Below are positions 19,153 to 31,142 of a stretch of 55,385 nucleotides of DNA, one piece after another. The stretch spans positions 1-55,385 of the forward strand of contig BBDJ01000036.1 of the NCBI GenBank assembly GCA_001312325.1. Reading direction: 5' to 3'. The DNA is from Lysinibacillus pakistanensis (GTDB taxonomy: Bacteria > Bacillota > Bacilli > Bacillales_A > Planococcaceae). How positions within the stretch are numbered: position 1 is the first letter of the stretch; the number at the start of each line of letters is the position of its first letter. The position numbers were made by a program, and so were the translations under genes. Below the pieces are notes generated by a model, which had not been told where the DNA came from, did not search any database, and saw only the letters and a list, made by a program, of their open reading frames with translations.

Positions 19153-19816
19153 ATGGATTTTAAAACAGATTTCAAACCTTTAACGGTAAACCCGGATAAA
19201 ATTTACGATTACAGTTTTTCAATTATAGCAGAAGAAATGGGCGATCATGATTTTTCAGAGGATGAGTGGAAGGTTGTTCGTCGTATTATTCATGCATCTG
19301 CTGATTTTGAGCTTGGTCGTAGCGTTATTATTACTCCAGGGGCGATTGAGGCAGGTATCAAGTCTATTCTTGCAGGTCGCCATGTGATTGCTGATGTGCA
19401 AATGATCGAAAGTGGCTCAGGAAAAAAAACGTTTCCAAAAGCATGGTGGGGATCTACATTGCTATATTGCAGATGAAGATGTCTCAGTAGAAGCGAAAAA
19501 AAACAAAATACAACACGTGCTATTATCTCCATGCAAAAAGCTGCTAAATTACATGAAGGTGGAATTTATGCCATTGGTAATGCACCAACTGCATTACTAG
19601 AGTTAATCCGTTTAATTAAAGAAGGCTTAGCAAAACCAGATCTAATTATCGGTATGCCAGTTGGCTTTGTATCTGCAGCTGAGTCAAAAGAGGAATTATT
19701 AAAATTAGAAGGTATTCCGTATATTACAAATGTTGGCCGTAAAGGCGGTAGTACAGTGACGGTTGCCGCTTTGAATGCCATTTCACTTTTAGCGGATGAA
19801 CAGGCGAAAAAAATAA
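19153..19816 (+). CDS. cbiC: Cobalt-precorrin-8 methylmutase CbiC (frameshifted)
   Basis: Moves the methyl group from C11 to C12 to give cobyrinic acid. RRIIHASADFELGRSVIITP contains the catalytic histidine; AIGNAPTALLELIRL and IGMPVGFVSAAESKEELL are family signatures. Breaks at A8 19422-19429 and A8 19496-19503. With A6 instead of A7 at 19807-19813 it would end QAKK and TAA, overlapping cbiD as TAATG. AGGAGG precedes ATG 19153. Confidence 0.9.
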
Positions 19817-20951
19817 TGGAGCGGAAGCCAAAAAAAGGATCCCAAGGACATGCGTCACGGTTATACAACGGGAGCCTGTGCAACTGCGGTGGCAAAGGCA
19901 GCATTGCTAGCGCTAATTACAAATGAAGAGCAGGAAACTAGTACAATTCATTTGCCAATTGGGAGAGATGCAACCTTTACAATCGAAAATTGTACGTTTG
20001 AAAACAATACGGTAAGGTGTGAAACCATAAAGGATGCTGGGGATGATCCAGATGCTACACATAAGGCACTTATTATTGGCACAGTGAGCTGGGCCGATAC
20101 ACCTGGCATTCATCTAGATGGTGGGATTGGTGTCGGGCGGGTAACAAAGCCCGGCTTACCAGTACCAGTTGGAGAAGCGGCTATTAATCCCGTACCTCGT
20201 AAAATGATTCATAGTACTGTACAGGGGGTTCTTGACGATTTTCAAATTAAGCGAGGCGTCAATGTTATTATTTCTGTCCCAGATGGTGAAAAAAATTGCG
20301 AAAAAGACCTTAAATGGTCGTCTGGGGATCATAGGTGGTATTTCCATTTTAGGCACAAGGGGAACCGTCGTGCCTTTTTCGAGTTCCGCTTATATGGCAA
20401 GTATAGTGCAAGCAATAGCGTTGCTAAGGCAGCTGGCTGTGAGCATTTAGTCATAACTACAGGGGGACGCAGTGAAAAGTATGGAATGGTGCAATACCCT
20501 AATCTACCAGAGGAAGCATTTATTGAAATGGGCGATTTTGTCGGCTTTACGTTAAAGCATTGTAAACGGCTTGGGATTAAGCGAGTCTCTCTTGTTGGCA
20601 TGATGGGGAAATTCTCGAAAGTGGCGCAAGGTGTGATGATGGTGCATTCCAAAAGTGCTCCGATAGATTTTAATTTTTTTAGCACAACTGGCTACAGATA
20701 TTGGTGCAGATAAGGACACAATAGCTGCTGTACAGGAGGCCAATACAGCTTCACAGGTAGGCGAAATTATGGCAGAAAAGGGCTATGATGCATTTTTCCA
20801 TCATTTATGTGAAGCTTGCTGTTACTCCTCCTTACACCATATTAAAGGCGGTTTAACGCTTTCCACATCGATATATTCGATGCAGGGACAATTATTAGGA
20901 AGGGCTGATGACATTGCATCGATCAATGAAATTGATTGGGATCGGGGATAA
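19816..20951 (+). CDS. cbiD: Cobalt-precorrin-5B C1-methyltransferase CbiD (frameshifted)
   Basis: S-adenosylmethionine-dependent C1 methylation step of the anaerobic pathway. [20 protein letters not shown] is the signature near the N-terminus, followed by [47 protein letters not shown] and the C-terminal block beginning [15 protein letters not shown]. Breaks: A7 19830-19836, A7 20289-20295, a missing base near 20417 and T7 20674-20680. The ATG at 19816 is inferred from TAATG coupling to cbiC. Confidence 0.9.
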
Positions 20952-22130
20952 CGGACTAGAAAGCTTGCTGCCGCAATATAGACAGTGGATTGAAGACTGT
21001 GAGGTACTTGTTGGCGGAGAGCGTGTTCTGGAATTTTTCCCGACCTTTAAAGGCGAAAAAAATAATGATTAAAGGTGGCCTTTCTACACTTGTTACTAGA
21101 TTATCTGAAGAAACAAGAAATACTGTTATCCTAGCATCGGGTGATCCATTATTTTATGGAATCGGCAGTTACTTAGCAAAAAAAGCTAGACATAGAGGTT
21201 TACCCATATATAAGCTCAGTGCAGCTTGCCTTTGCAAAGATGGGGGAAAGCTGGCAGGATGCCTATGTCACGAGTATTCATGGACGCTCCATGAAGGGCT
21301 TAGCGCAGCGTATTGATGGCAAAAAGAAAGTGGCGCTTCTAACTGATGCGGAAAACAATCCGAATGCACTAGCGCGTTATTTAAAGCATTTTGACATGAC
21401 GGAATACCGAGCATTTGTTGCGGAAAACTTACAAGGCACCAATGAAAGATTCGGCTGGTATTCGCTTGATGAATTAGAAGAAGCAGATTTTTCTCCTTTA
21501 AATGTCGTTATTCTTCAGCAAATTTCAGAGCCAAAGCATTATGCACTTGGCATTGATGATGAAGAATTCTCACAGCGTAAGCCAGATAAAGGGTTAATCA
21601 CAAAAAAAAGAAATTCGTGTATTAAGTTTGCAGGCAATGCAGCTTCAAAAGGATAGTATTATCTGGGATGTTGGGACTTGTACAGGTTCAATGGCGATTG
21701 AGCTGGCAAGCTTGCGCCAGAAGGTCAAGTGTTTGCAGTGGAGAAAAATGCTCCAGATTTAGAAAATTGCCTGCAAAACCAGCAAAAGTTCCGTGTCGAT
21801 ATTACCGCAATTCATAGTAAAGCGCCAGCAGGACTTGAAAACTTCCCTGATCCGGATGCCATTTTTATCGGCGGTACAGGAGGAGAAATGGTGGAGCTAT
21901 TACAATTGTGTTGTACACGCTTAAAACAAAATGGACGTATTGTCCTAAATGCTGCAACCATCGAAAATTTATATAAGGCAGTGGAAGCATTTAAGGCATG
22001 TGGTCTTGCTGTAGACATTTTACAGGCACAGCTTGCTCGCAGTAAACCAATCTTAGATATGACACGCTTTGTTCCATTAAATCCTATTTATATTATTACG
22101 GCTTATCGAAAGGAAGAGAATCATGAGTAA
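20926..22130 (+). CDS. cbiET: CbiET: cobalt-precorrin-7 C5/C15-methyltransferase and decarboxylase (frameshifted)
   Basis: Fusion of CbiE and CbiT. The CbiE half starts [20 protein letters not shown] and contains [19 protein letters not shown] and [14 protein letters not shown]. The CbiT half begins near [20 protein letters not shown] (class I SAM site), with [12 protein letters not shown] and [17 protein letters not shown]. Breaks: A7 21056-21062, A7 21178-21184, A8 21602-21609, and one G missing near 21702. The start overlaps the cbiD end by 26 bp. Confidence 0.9.
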
Positions 22131-22830
22131 TCTTGGTATTTTATATGGCTTGGGCGTAGGTCCTGGCGACCCAGAATTAATTACAGTGAAGGCATTTCGT
22201 GTTATCCAGGAATCTCCAGTTATTGCCTATCCAAAAAAAGCTAAGAGGCAGTAAAAGCTATGCACATCGAATCGTGGATGTTTATATTAATCCAGAGGAA
22301 AAGGATATGCTAGGCCTAGTTTTTCCAATGACGAAGGATGAGGCTGTATTAGAGCGTGAATGGACAAAATCTGTTGAGCTTGTTTATGAAAAATTGAAAG
22401 AAGGCAAAGACGTCGCGTTTGTTACAGAGGGAGATCCTCTATTATATAGTACGTTTATTCATATGATGAAGCTAATGCAGGACAAGCACCCAGAGGTTGA
22501 AATCCGTACAGTTCCAGGTATTTCTTCGTTTAATGGTTCTGCATCACGCTTAGGAATTGCACTTGCGGATGGGGATGACAAAGTTGCCATTATACCTGCC
22601 CATGATGACTATAACGCAATGCGTGACGCCATTGAAAGTATGATGCAGTTGTGTTTATTAAAGTGGCAAAGGTTATTGACCTAATGCTACAGGTGCTACG
22701 TGATTTAGATTTACTTGATAAGGCTTCAGTTGTCACAAAGGTAACATCTGACGAGGAAATTATTTGGGATGTACGTGAGCTAGACGGTGTCGAGCTAGAA
22801 TATTTAACATTAATGGTGGTGCGTAAATAA
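22123..22830 (+). CDS. cbiL: Cobalt-factor II C20-methyltransferase CbiL (frameshifted)
   Basis: First dedicated methyltransferase of the anaerobic route. [36 protein letters not shown] and [20 protein letters not shown] are class III SAM methyltransferase motifs. A7 at 22233-22239 has one base too many and one base is missing near 22640 (ESHDAVVFIK expected). It overlaps cbiET at the start (ATGAGTAA) and cbiF at the end (TAATG). Confidence 0.9.
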
Positions 22831-23617
22831 TGAAAAAAAATCTATATTGTCGGCGCTGGTCCTGGTGATCCAGATTTAATTACAGTGAAAGGCTTACATA
22901 TGCTACAAACAGCAGACGTGGTCATGTATACAGATTCATTAGTCAATGAGGACCTAATTGCAAAAGCAAAGCCAGAAGCTGAGGTAATCCGTACAGCAGG
23001 TATGCATTTAGAAGAAATGGTAGCTGTTATGGTGGATCGTGTTAATGCGGGGAAGGTAGTAGCTCGTATGCATACAGGAGATCCTGCCATGTACGGAGCT
23101 ATTATGGAGCAGGTAGCTCTTTTAAAGAAGGAAGGCATTGGCTATGAGGTAATTCCAGGTGTAAGCTCAGTCTTCGCTTCTGCAGCAGCAATTGGTGCAG
23201 AATTAACAATTCCAGATTTAACGCAAACACTTATTTTAACACGTGCAGAAGGGCGTACACCTGTACCGGAATTTGAAAAACTACGTGATTTAGCAAGTCA
23301 TCATTGTACAATTGCGCTATTCCTTAGTGCAACTTTAACGAAAAAAAATCGTCAAAGAGCTACAAAGTGCAGGCTGGGCAGATGATACACCAGTAGCTGT
23401 TATTCAACGTGCATCTTGGCCAGATCAGAAAATCGTACGTACAACATTAGTTGAATTAGATGAAGCTATGCGTGTAAACGGTATTCGGAAACATGCGATG
23501 ATTTTAGCTGGCTGGGCTTTAGATCCAACTATTCATGATAAGGATCAATATCGCTCGAAATTATATGATGCAACCTTTACACATGGCTTTAGAAAAGGTG
23601 TGAAGACAAGTGATTGA
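22830..23617 (+). CDS. cbiF: Cobalt-precorrin-4 C11-methyltransferase CbiF (frameshifted)
   Basis: Class III SAM methyltransferase. [37 protein letters not shown] and YEVIPGVSSVFASAAAIGAE are the three substrate/SAM blocks; AVIQRASWPDQKIVRTTL is typical of the C-terminal half. A8 at 22833-22840 and A8 at 23341-23348 each carry one base too many. About 260 residues after correction. The end overlaps cbiG by 8 bp. Confidence 0.9.
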
Positions 23618-24791
23618 ATTACAAGAGGGCGTTTTACCGGAGGTTGATCAACGAAATCCTTATGCTGTAGTCGCTATTACAAAGCATGGTGTACAAATTG
23701 GACGTCGATTGCAGCATACCTTCGCGGCTAGTGATTTATATTATATGAGTAAATTTGAGCAGGGCGATGAAGCAGACAAGCATATACAATTGTTTACAGG
23801 TACTGTGCGCTTGCTATTACCAACTCTTTTTAAGCAATATAAAGGCTTAATTTTAATCATTTCACTAGGCGCAGTTGTACGGATGATTGCCCCAATACTA
23901 AAAGATAAAAAAACAGACCCTGGTGTTGTTGTCATTGATGATCGTGGAGAAAATGTGATTAGTGTATTATCTGGACATTTAGGCGGTGCCAATGAGCTGA
24001 CACATGAAGTAGCTGCTGCACTAGGCGCCAATCCAATAATTACAACAGCTTCCGATGTACAAAAAACGATTCCTGTTGACTTATTTGGTGCTCGTTTTGG
24101 TTGGGTATGGGATAGTGCAGATAAATTGACACCTGTTAGCGCATCTGTTGTGAATGAGGAGCATGTTGCTATCGTTCAGGAGACGGGTGAACGTGATTGG
24201 TGGATGCGCGATACACCAATGCCAGAACAAATTAAAATTTATCCATCCACACAGGCAGCAATAAAGGCTAAGCCACATGCGACATTGCTAATTACAGATC
24301 GCATGATAGAGCCTGAAGAAGAAGTTCTGCTTGAAAATGGTGTGATTTACCGACCAAAATCAATAGTACTAGGTATGGGCTGTAATCGTGGGACAACTCT
24401 GGATGAAATTGAGCAAGTTATTGATGAAACGCTGGCTGAGCTAAAGCTTTCGAAAAAAAAGTGTGAAGGCATTATGCACAATAGATTTAAAGAAAGATGA
24501 GCAATGCTTCTTGGACATTACTAGAAACTATGATTGGGAATTTGTCACCTATCACCGGATGAATTAAACGAAATAGATTTCCCTTCCCCGTCAGAAACAG
24601 TTTTTAAATATACAGGGGCTTATGGAGTCAGTGAACCAGCTGCTATGCGTTATGCTAAGGTAAATGAGCTCATTTTAGAAAAGAAGAAATCAGGCAATGC
24701 TACGATCTCTGTTGCTAGATACTATTTTAAGGAGGAAGTCCATGCAAACAAATCGTTTTGTACTGGCTGGTACGGGCAGTGGCGTAGGTAA
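23610..24791 (+). CDS. cbiG: Cobalt-precorrin-5A hydrolase CbiG (frameshifted)
   Basis: Opens the delta-lactone ring with loss of acetaldehyde. [17 protein letters not shown] starts the N-domain; [40 protein letters not shown] and [16 protein letters not shown] follow; the C-domain has [18 protein letters not shown] and [22 protein letters not shown] 23610 is the start. A8 at 24463-24470 has one base too many and one T is missing near 24554. As read the frame runs to 24791, over the cbiA start; one more T near 24728 would end it at ISVARYYF just before cbiA, which is likelier. Confidence 0.88.
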
Positions 24792-26107
24792 AACAACTTT
24801 CACTATTGGACTGATGAAGGCTTTACAAAATAAGGGGAAAGTTGTGCAGGGCTTTAAATGCGGTCCTGATTATATAGATCCAACCTACCACACAGCCGTA
24901 ACAGGAAGAGTATCTCGGAATATTGATAGCTGGATGTTTTCACATCAAGCTGTACGAGATATTGTTGCACGCGCAAGTACGGGTGCAGATGTTGCCATTA
25001 TTGAAGGTGTTATGGGCTTCTATGATGGTAAAAGCCCTTTATCTGATGAAGGCTCTGCTGCAGACATCAGTGTTATCACAGAAAGTCCTGTCATTTTAAT
25101 TGTTAATTGTGCAAGTATGGCCCGAAGTGTTGCGGCAGTTGTAAAGGCTTCCAATTACTATCAGATAGGCCAAATATAGTTGGTGTGATTGCAAATCAGG
25201 TTGGCAGTGTTGGTCATTATGAGATTGCGAAAGCTGCGATTGAGCAGGAATGTGGTATCCCTGTTATTGGCTACTTAAAGCGTGAGGAAGGAATTGATAT
25301 CCCTAGTCGCCATTTAGGACTAGTACCTGCGATAGAACGTGGAGAACTGGATTCTTTTTTTGAGAAGCTAGGTTCGTTAATGGCAGAGACAATAGATGTA
25401 GATCAATTATTGAACCTAACAAAGGCTCCTGTTCTACAAGAAGCAGGACAGCTATTTGCAAAAGAGCCATCGCAAAACATTTGCATTGCTGTTGCAAAGG
25501 ATGCGGCATTTAATTTTTATTACGAAGAAAACCTAGCGCTACTACGTGCCAAAGGTGCAACACTACAATTTTTCTCACCGCTTGCCAATGAAGCTGTGCC
25601 TGCTGAGGCTGATGGCTATATATTGGCGGGGGCTTCCCAGAGGAATTTGCGGAAACACTGGCGAACAATGTAGAAGCCAAAAGTTCGATTCGTGAAGCAA
25701 TTGCCAAAGGTTTACCAACATTAGCAGAGTGTGGGGGCTTTATGTATTTGACAGAGGCTATTTCAAATAATGATGGTAATCGTTTTGATATGGTAGGTGT
25801 TATTCCTGGTGAAGTTACCATGCAAACAAAGCTAGCAGCTCTTGGCTACCGTGAAATTTTTGGCACTCAACATAATTTCTTAATAGGTACAGACGAAGAA
25901 GCTAAAGGACATGAATTCCACTATTCAACATATAGTGGCTCTCATAATACGCCTGCCTATCAAACAAAAGGTCGTTTTGGGAAAAAGCAAGAGGGCTATC
26001 AAGAAGGATATCTAGTAGCTGGCTATACACATTTTCATTTCGTATCAAACCCAAAGCTTGTTGACAATTGGCTATCAGCTTGTAAGAAGGTGAAAAATCA
26101 TGACTAA
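24742..26107 (+). CDS. cbiA: Cobyrinate a,c-diamide synthase CbiA (frameshifted)
   Basis: Glutamine-dependent amidation of cobyrinate at a and c. [20 protein letters not shown] is the DTBS-like P-loop, [14 protein letters not shown] and [12 protein letters not shown] follow, and the class I GATase domain has the nucleophile in [13 protein letters not shown] and the histidine in [11 protein letters not shown]. One G is missing near 25147 and another at the G run near 25630. AAGGAGG lies 6 bp before ATG 24742. Start of the next gene overlaps by 8 bp. Confidence 0.92.
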
Positions 26108-26735
26108 TTATTTTCCAATCCATATCAATATTGAATACAAAACCGTAGTAATTGTTGGAGGTGGACACGTAGCAACGCAGAAGGTAGCATCTTTGATTCC
26201 AGCTAAAGCAACTATTGTTGTCGTGAGTCCAACACTAGATGACTCATTATTCCCACTTGTGGAAGCAGGGAAAATTACATGGCGTGAAAAAGAATTTGAA
26301 CCACGTGATTTAGATGATGCGTCACTGATTATTGCCGCGACCAATGATACATCAGTAAATGAGGCTGTTCAAGAAGCTGCTCAGCATTGGCAGCTTATCA
26401 ATCGTGCGGATGCACAAGCTGAGAGTGATTTTATTACACCAGCAACTGTTCGTCGAGGTCCTTTAGTGCTCACGGTATCAACATCAGGTGCTAGTCCAGC
26501 ATTAGCAAGAAAAATTAAAGCCGATCTCGAAGAACAATTTGATGAGATATATGATGACTACGTATGCTTTTTACAACAGGCACGATTAATGATTGCAGCA
26601 AAATTTGAAAAAGGTCAGCAAAGACGTTCCGCGTTACAGGCATTACTAGAACCAAACTTACTAGAATGGACACGTCGAGGTGAGATTGATAGACGTGAAG
26701 CCTACTTACAACAATTACTGATGGGAGAAGCATAA
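26100..26735 (+). CDS. Precorrin-2 dehydrogenase (CysG N-terminal type)
   Basis: Oxidises precorrin-2 to sirohydrochlorin with NAD+, supplying CbiX and siroheme synthesis. [18 protein letters not shown] is the NAD-binding fold, [19 protein letters not shown] and [20 protein letters not shown] are CysG-N/Met8p signatures, and a helical C-terminal dimerisation region follows. 211 residues, intact, corresponding to SirC/YlnF-type proteins. It overlaps cbiA and is joined to SUMT by TAATG. Confidence 0.9.
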   Translation: MTNYFPIHINIEYKTVVIVGGGHVATQKVASLIPAKATIVVVSPTLDDSLFPLVEAGKITWREKEFEPRDLDDASLIIAATNDTSVNEAVQEAAQHWQLINRADAQAESDFITPATVRRGPLVLTVSTSGASPALARKIKADLEEQFDEIYDDYVCFLQQARLMIAAKFEKGQQRRSALQALLEPNLLEWTRRGEIDRREAYLQQLLMGEA

Positions 26736-27502
26736 TGAAGGATGGAATGGTGTATTTAGTAGGGGCTGGACCAGGAGACCCCAAGCTTATTACAGTATAT
26801 GGGCTTGAATGTATTCAGAAGGCAGATGTTATTGCCTATGATCGTCTTGTGAATCCTAAATTGCTAGAATTTGCGAAAAAGGATGCGGAGCTTGTGTACT
26901 GTGGTAAATTACCTGGCAAGCATCACCTTATTCAAGACGAGATTCATACATTACTTGTTGAAAAAGCGCAGGAGGGCAAGATTATCACACGACTAAAGGG
27001 AGGAGATCCATTTGTTTTTGGTCGTGGTGCTGAGGAAGCGAGGTATTAAAAAAATCATGGGATTGCCTATGAAATCGTACCTGGCATAACAGCAGGAATT
27101 GCTGCCCCAGCATACGCAGGTATTCCTGTTACACATCGAGACTTTGCAACAAGCTTTGCACTCGTAACAGGTCATGGCCGTGAAGAAAAGGGACAAGACT
27201 TTTTAAACTGGTCTGCACTCGCAACAGGCATTGATACAGTAGCCTTTTATATGAGTGTTGGCAATATTGCCTATATCTCTAGAAAATTAATTGAGCATGG
27301 TCGAAAGGCATCTACCCCAGTTGCTGTCATTGAATGGGGCACAACAGATCAACAGCGTACCATTACAGGACAGCTTGATGAAATTGCTAGCATTATTGAA
27401 CGAGAGGGCTATCATAACCCTTCTATGATTATTGTTGGTGATGTCGTTAATGTCCGAGAAAAAATTCAATGGTTTGAAGAGCAGGGACTTGCTTTTTCGT
27501 AG
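26735..27502 (+). CDS. cobA: Uroporphyrinogen-III C-methyltransferase (frameshifted)
   Basis: Makes precorrin-2 from uroporphyrinogen III, the branch point to corrins and siroheme. [59 protein letters not shown] and [18 protein letters not shown] are SUMT motifs. An A is missing near 27041 (AAGG read as AGG) and A7 at 27048-27054 has one too many; the two cancel but leave a stop between them. About 255 residues. cysGA in the B. megaterium operon. Confidence 0.9.
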
Positions 27503-27525
27503 AAGATTCAATTGGAGGGAACCGC

Positions 27526-28100
27526 ATGACTATAATAGAGGCATTAAAAAAATCGTCGAGCAATTCGTAATTATACAACACAGCCAGTTGAGAAAGAGAA
27601 AATTGAACAAATTTTACAAGCAGCCACTTATGCACCAAACGACCGTATGCGTGAGCCCTGGCATTTTTATATCATTCAAGGTGATGCCATGAAACGTTAT
27701 GAGGAAATGGCAAATGCTTATTTACTAGAACGCTTTCCAACTAAGCCAAATTTGGTAGAAAGCTCATTGAAAGTTGTGCAAACGACACCTGTTGCCGTTG
27801 TGGTGACAGCAGATATTGTGGAAGATGATGCTGATGCAACTGAAGATAACGTCTTTGCTGTTTGTAGTGCAATTATGTCCATGTGGCTTGCTGCAGAGGA
27901 GCTAGGACTTGGCTTTGTCTGGCGTACACGTGGTGTGGGGCTTGTTCATGATGAAAGAATGCATAACTTTATTGGAGCAGGTCAAACGCAAAAAGTAGTA
28001 GGTACTATTTTTATAGGCTATCCAGAGGAGCAGGAGCTTAAAGACAAGAAGCGTACCCCATTTGAGGAAAAAAAACAACATGGCTTTAAGGGAGGCTTAA
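27526..28100 (+). CDS. cbiY: CbiY, nitroreductase-family flavoprotein (frameshifted)
   Basis: Nitroreductase/BluB-like fold of about 190 residues. YTTQPVEKEKIEQILQAATY and REPWHFYIIQGDAMKRYEEM form the FMN-binding N-terminal region; EELGLGFVWRTRGVGLVHDE follows. The equivalent gene in B. megaterium is cbiY; a role in flavin-dependent corrin reduction is inferred. ATG 27526 follows GGAGGG. A7 at 27546-27552 breaks the frame. With A7 instead of A8 at 28068-28075 it ends at TAA 28098-28100, four bases before btuR; as read it runs on across btuR. Confidence 0.8.
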
Positions 28101-28104
28101 AAAA

Positions 28105-28641
28105 ATGGCGAGAAAAGGCTTGTTTTTGGTTTATACAGGGGAAGGAAAGGGCAAAACAACTGCCTCTCTTGGCGTCACATTACGCGCGGTTGGAAGAGGG
28201 CTGAATGTACGTTATATGCAATTTATTAAATCACCAGAGCGTACATATGGAGAGCAAATTGCCCTAAGTAAGCTTGGCGTGAAAATGGAGCAGCTTGGTA
28301 TTGGCTTTACTTGGACAAAAACGCCAGAAGAGCATCGTGCGGCTTTAGCAAAGGCTTGGAAGAAAACAAAAGCTGCCCTGCAGGACGACACGATTGATTT
28401 ACTTATATTAGATGAGCTGAACAATGCACTGGCTATTACAAAATTTCCAATTGATGATGTGCTACCCATAGCAGAAGTTATTGAAGCCATACAACAGCGC
28501 CCTTCTACCATGCATTTAGTCGTAACAGGACGCAGTGCAAATCCAGCACTTATTGCCATGGCAGATTTAGTTTCAACAATTGAAGCGACAAAACATTATT
28601 ATGATGAGGGAATTCCAGCTGTCAAAGGTCTTGAATTTTAA
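28105..28641 (+). CDS. btuR: Cob(I)yrinic acid a,c-diamide adenosyltransferase
   Basis: CobA/CobO/BtuR-type corrinoid adenosyltransferase that attaches the upper adenosyl ligand. LVYTGEGKGKTTASLGVTLR is the P-loop, VRYMQFIKSPERTYGE the conserved second block, and DLLILDELNNALAI the Walker-B-like segment. 178 residues, intact, about the family's usual length. ATG 28105 is preceded by GGGAGG. It follows cbiY closely in the operon, as in B. megaterium. Confidence 0.93.
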   Translation: MARKGLFLVYTGEGKGKTTASLGVTLRAVGRGLNVRYMQFIKSPERTYGEQIALSKLGVKMEQLGIGFTWTKTPEEHRAALAKAWKKTKAALQDDTIDLLILDELNNALAITKFPIDDVLPIAEVIEAIQQRPSTMHLVVTGRSANPALIAMADLVSTIEATKHYYDEGIPAVKGLEF

Positions 28642-28707
28642 GAATATAGAAAGCAGCAGAAATCTGTGTAAAAACCAGCTTCAATTATTAAGATGGAGGA
28701 AAAGATG

Positions 28708-30211
28708 ATGCCAGCAAAATCAATCATGATTCAAGGGACAGCTTCTGATGTAGGAAAAAGTATGATTTGTACTGCGTTATGCCGTATTTTCTCAGATGAT
28801 GGGCTAAAGGTAGTACCCTTTAAATCACAAAATATGGCACTTAATTCATTTGTGACGCAAGATGGTGGCGAAATAGGTCGTGCTCAGGGAGTACAGGCGG
28901 AGGCAGCACGGGTTGTTGCTACGACAGATATGAATCCTATTTTGCTAAAACCGAAGCAGGATATGGTATCTGAAGTCATTGTGCATGGTAAGCATTTTTT
29001 TAAATATGGATGCCAAAAGCTACCGCAATCAATTTGTTCAGGAAGCAATGCCCATCGTAGAAAAATCTGTAAGAACTTTGCAAAATACATATGATGTCAT
29101 TGTACTTGAAGGAGCCGGTAGTCCTGCAGAAATCAATTTAAAAGATCGTGATATTGCAAATATGCGAATGGCCCATTTAGCAGATGCAGCAGTTGTGCTA
29201 GTTGCAGATATTGATCGGGGTGGCGTCTTTGCATCGATAGTAGGGACACTCGCATTGCTTGATGAGGCAGAGCGTGCACGTGTGAAGGGACTTATCATTA
29301 ATAAATTTAGAGGCTTGCGAGAATTACTCGATGATGGTATTGAATGGGTAGAACGTGAAACGGGCATCCCTGTATTGGGTGTTGTGCCATATGTCGATGT
29401 CAATATTGAAGCGGAGGATTCCCTCGCATTATCTGCTCTGCGCTTTAAAAAGCCTAAACCTGGAGAGTTCGCCATTGATGTAGCAATGATTCGTTTGCCG
29501 CGTATTTCAAATTTTACAGATGTAGACCCATTTTTTGATGAGCCAGAGGTCGGAGTTCGTTTAATTGGTAACGTTCAAGAGCTAGGGACGCCTGATTTAC
29601 TGATACTACCTGGGACAAAAAAATACGATGGATGATTTAGTTTGGTTAAAGGAACAGGGCTTCGACCAAGCAATCGCTAACTTACGCCAGCAAGGAACAA
29701 AAATTATTGGCATATGTGGTGGCTTTCAAATGCTTGGGGAAACATTATTAGATCCAGAGGCTGTAGAAGGAAGCGGAGATTCAGCGTTGGGGCTAGCATT
29801 ATTGCCAATGGAAACAGTTTTCGTTGGAGATAAAAAAAACGGTGCAAATGACTGGAACAAGAGGTCAGGATACATTTTCTGGCTATGAGATTCATCTTGG
29901 ACGAACAAGGATTTTGCGTGATGAAGTGTCACCATTTTTACAATTAGCCGATGGGCGAGTAGATGGTGCAGTAAGTGCTGATGAGCAAGTAATAGGTACG
30001 TATTTTCATGGACTATTCCATAACCGTCACTTTACACGGCAGCTTATCAATGATTTGCGTATAAAAAAAAGGGCTACCTGCTTTAGCAAGTGATGTTAAA
30101 AGTGATGCAGAGCGTCGGGAAGATGCCTATAATATGCTCGCTAAGCATGTTCGTGCGAATCTCGATATAAAAAAAATATACGAAATCATGAATATAGAGG
30201 TATCCGTATGA
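28708..30211 (+). CDS. cbiP: Cobyric acid synthase CbiP/CobQ (frameshifted)
   Basis: Amidates adenosyl-cobyrinate diamide at four positions. [20 protein letters not shown] is the P-loop, [14 protein letters not shown] and [20 protein letters not shown] are conserved CobQ blocks, and the GATase part holds the nucleophile in [12 protein letters not shown] and the histidine in [12 protein letters not shown]. Breaks: T7 28995-29001, A7 29617-29623, A8 29832-29839 and A8 30063-30070. About 500 residues after correction. GGAGG lies 7 bp before ATG 28708. The stop overlaps the next start as ATGA. Confidence 0.92.
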
Positions 30212-31045
30212 CAAGAAAAGGACCATTAGCCATTGATTATGAGGCATTATGGCAGGAAGGTATGAAGGATTGGCATGGACAAATGCCTGAAAGAATGGTC
30301 GATGATCAGCTGGAAGAGCAATTCTGGGCACAGTCCATTAAACGTAAAAAAACGGGACAGACAGATCCCTATGCTGCAAAGATTTTTCAAGAAATAAAAA
30401 AAGAATATTCAACCAGAGGACTCTGTATTGGAAATTGGTCCAGGCTGGGGCAATTATACTTTTCCACTAGCAGAAAATGTGAGACAGCTAACATGTGTAG
30501 ATAGTTCAGATAGCATCCTAAGCTATCTACAAAATTGCATGCAGGATCAGCAACATGTCTCTTATATTCATGCAAAATGGGAAAGCCTTGCTGAGAATGA
30601 GGTGGCAGCTCACGATATCGTCATTGGCGTCAATTGTTTCTATCGTATGTATGAAATAAAATCGGCCCTTTACCAGATGAATCGACTTGCTAAAAAGCGT
30701 GCGATTATTGGTATGACGACAGGACCAATTCAACCCCATTATGAGATTTTGTACAAAAAGTATGGCTATGATATTAAATTTCCAAGAAGAGACTATATAG
30801 AATTTTTGAATTTGCTATATGAAATGGATATTTATGCAAATTGCGAAATTATACCATTAGAACGAGTCTATGAATATGAAAGCTATGAGCAGCTTGTCAC
30901 GACTCAAAGTAAAAAAATACTAAATACTACATTTGATAGAGCGCATGTTGAGGAGTCGCTCAAGCCCTTTATTGAAGAAAAGAATGGTCATTATTATTAT
31001 CGCCATGATTTTCATGCGGCCCTTGTATCATGGGAGCCGAAATAA
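30208..31045 (+). CDS. Class I SAM-dependent methyltransferase, end of cob operon (frameshifted)
   Basis: About 278 residues. SVLEIGPGWGNYTFPLAE is the SAM-binding motif I and LTCVDSSDSILSYL motif II, then HDIVIGVNCFYRMYEI. The N-terminal 70 residues (ALWQEGMKDWHGQM and so on) are not a standard fold I recognise. The start overlaps the cbiP stop as ATGA, and a terminator follows its stop, so it is the last gene of the operon. A7 at 30396-30402 has one base too many. It has no counterpart I know in the B. megaterium operon; a corrinoid or ligand-related substrate is inference from context. Confidence 0.8.
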
Positions 31046-31050
31046 TTTTC

Positions 31051-31086
31051 AAACCTTTGGAGAAAGCTTGTTACCAAAGGTTTTTC
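31051..31086 (+). terminator. Terminator of the cobalamin operon
   Basis: AAACCTTTGG pairs with CCAAAGGTTT around a 10-base loop, followed by TTCTT. It lies 5 bp after the methyltransferase stop. Confidence 0.88.
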
Positions 31087-31142
31087 TTATTGTTAACGAT
31101 AAGGTACAATAAAGCGATAGACACAGAAGAGAGGTGGCATAT

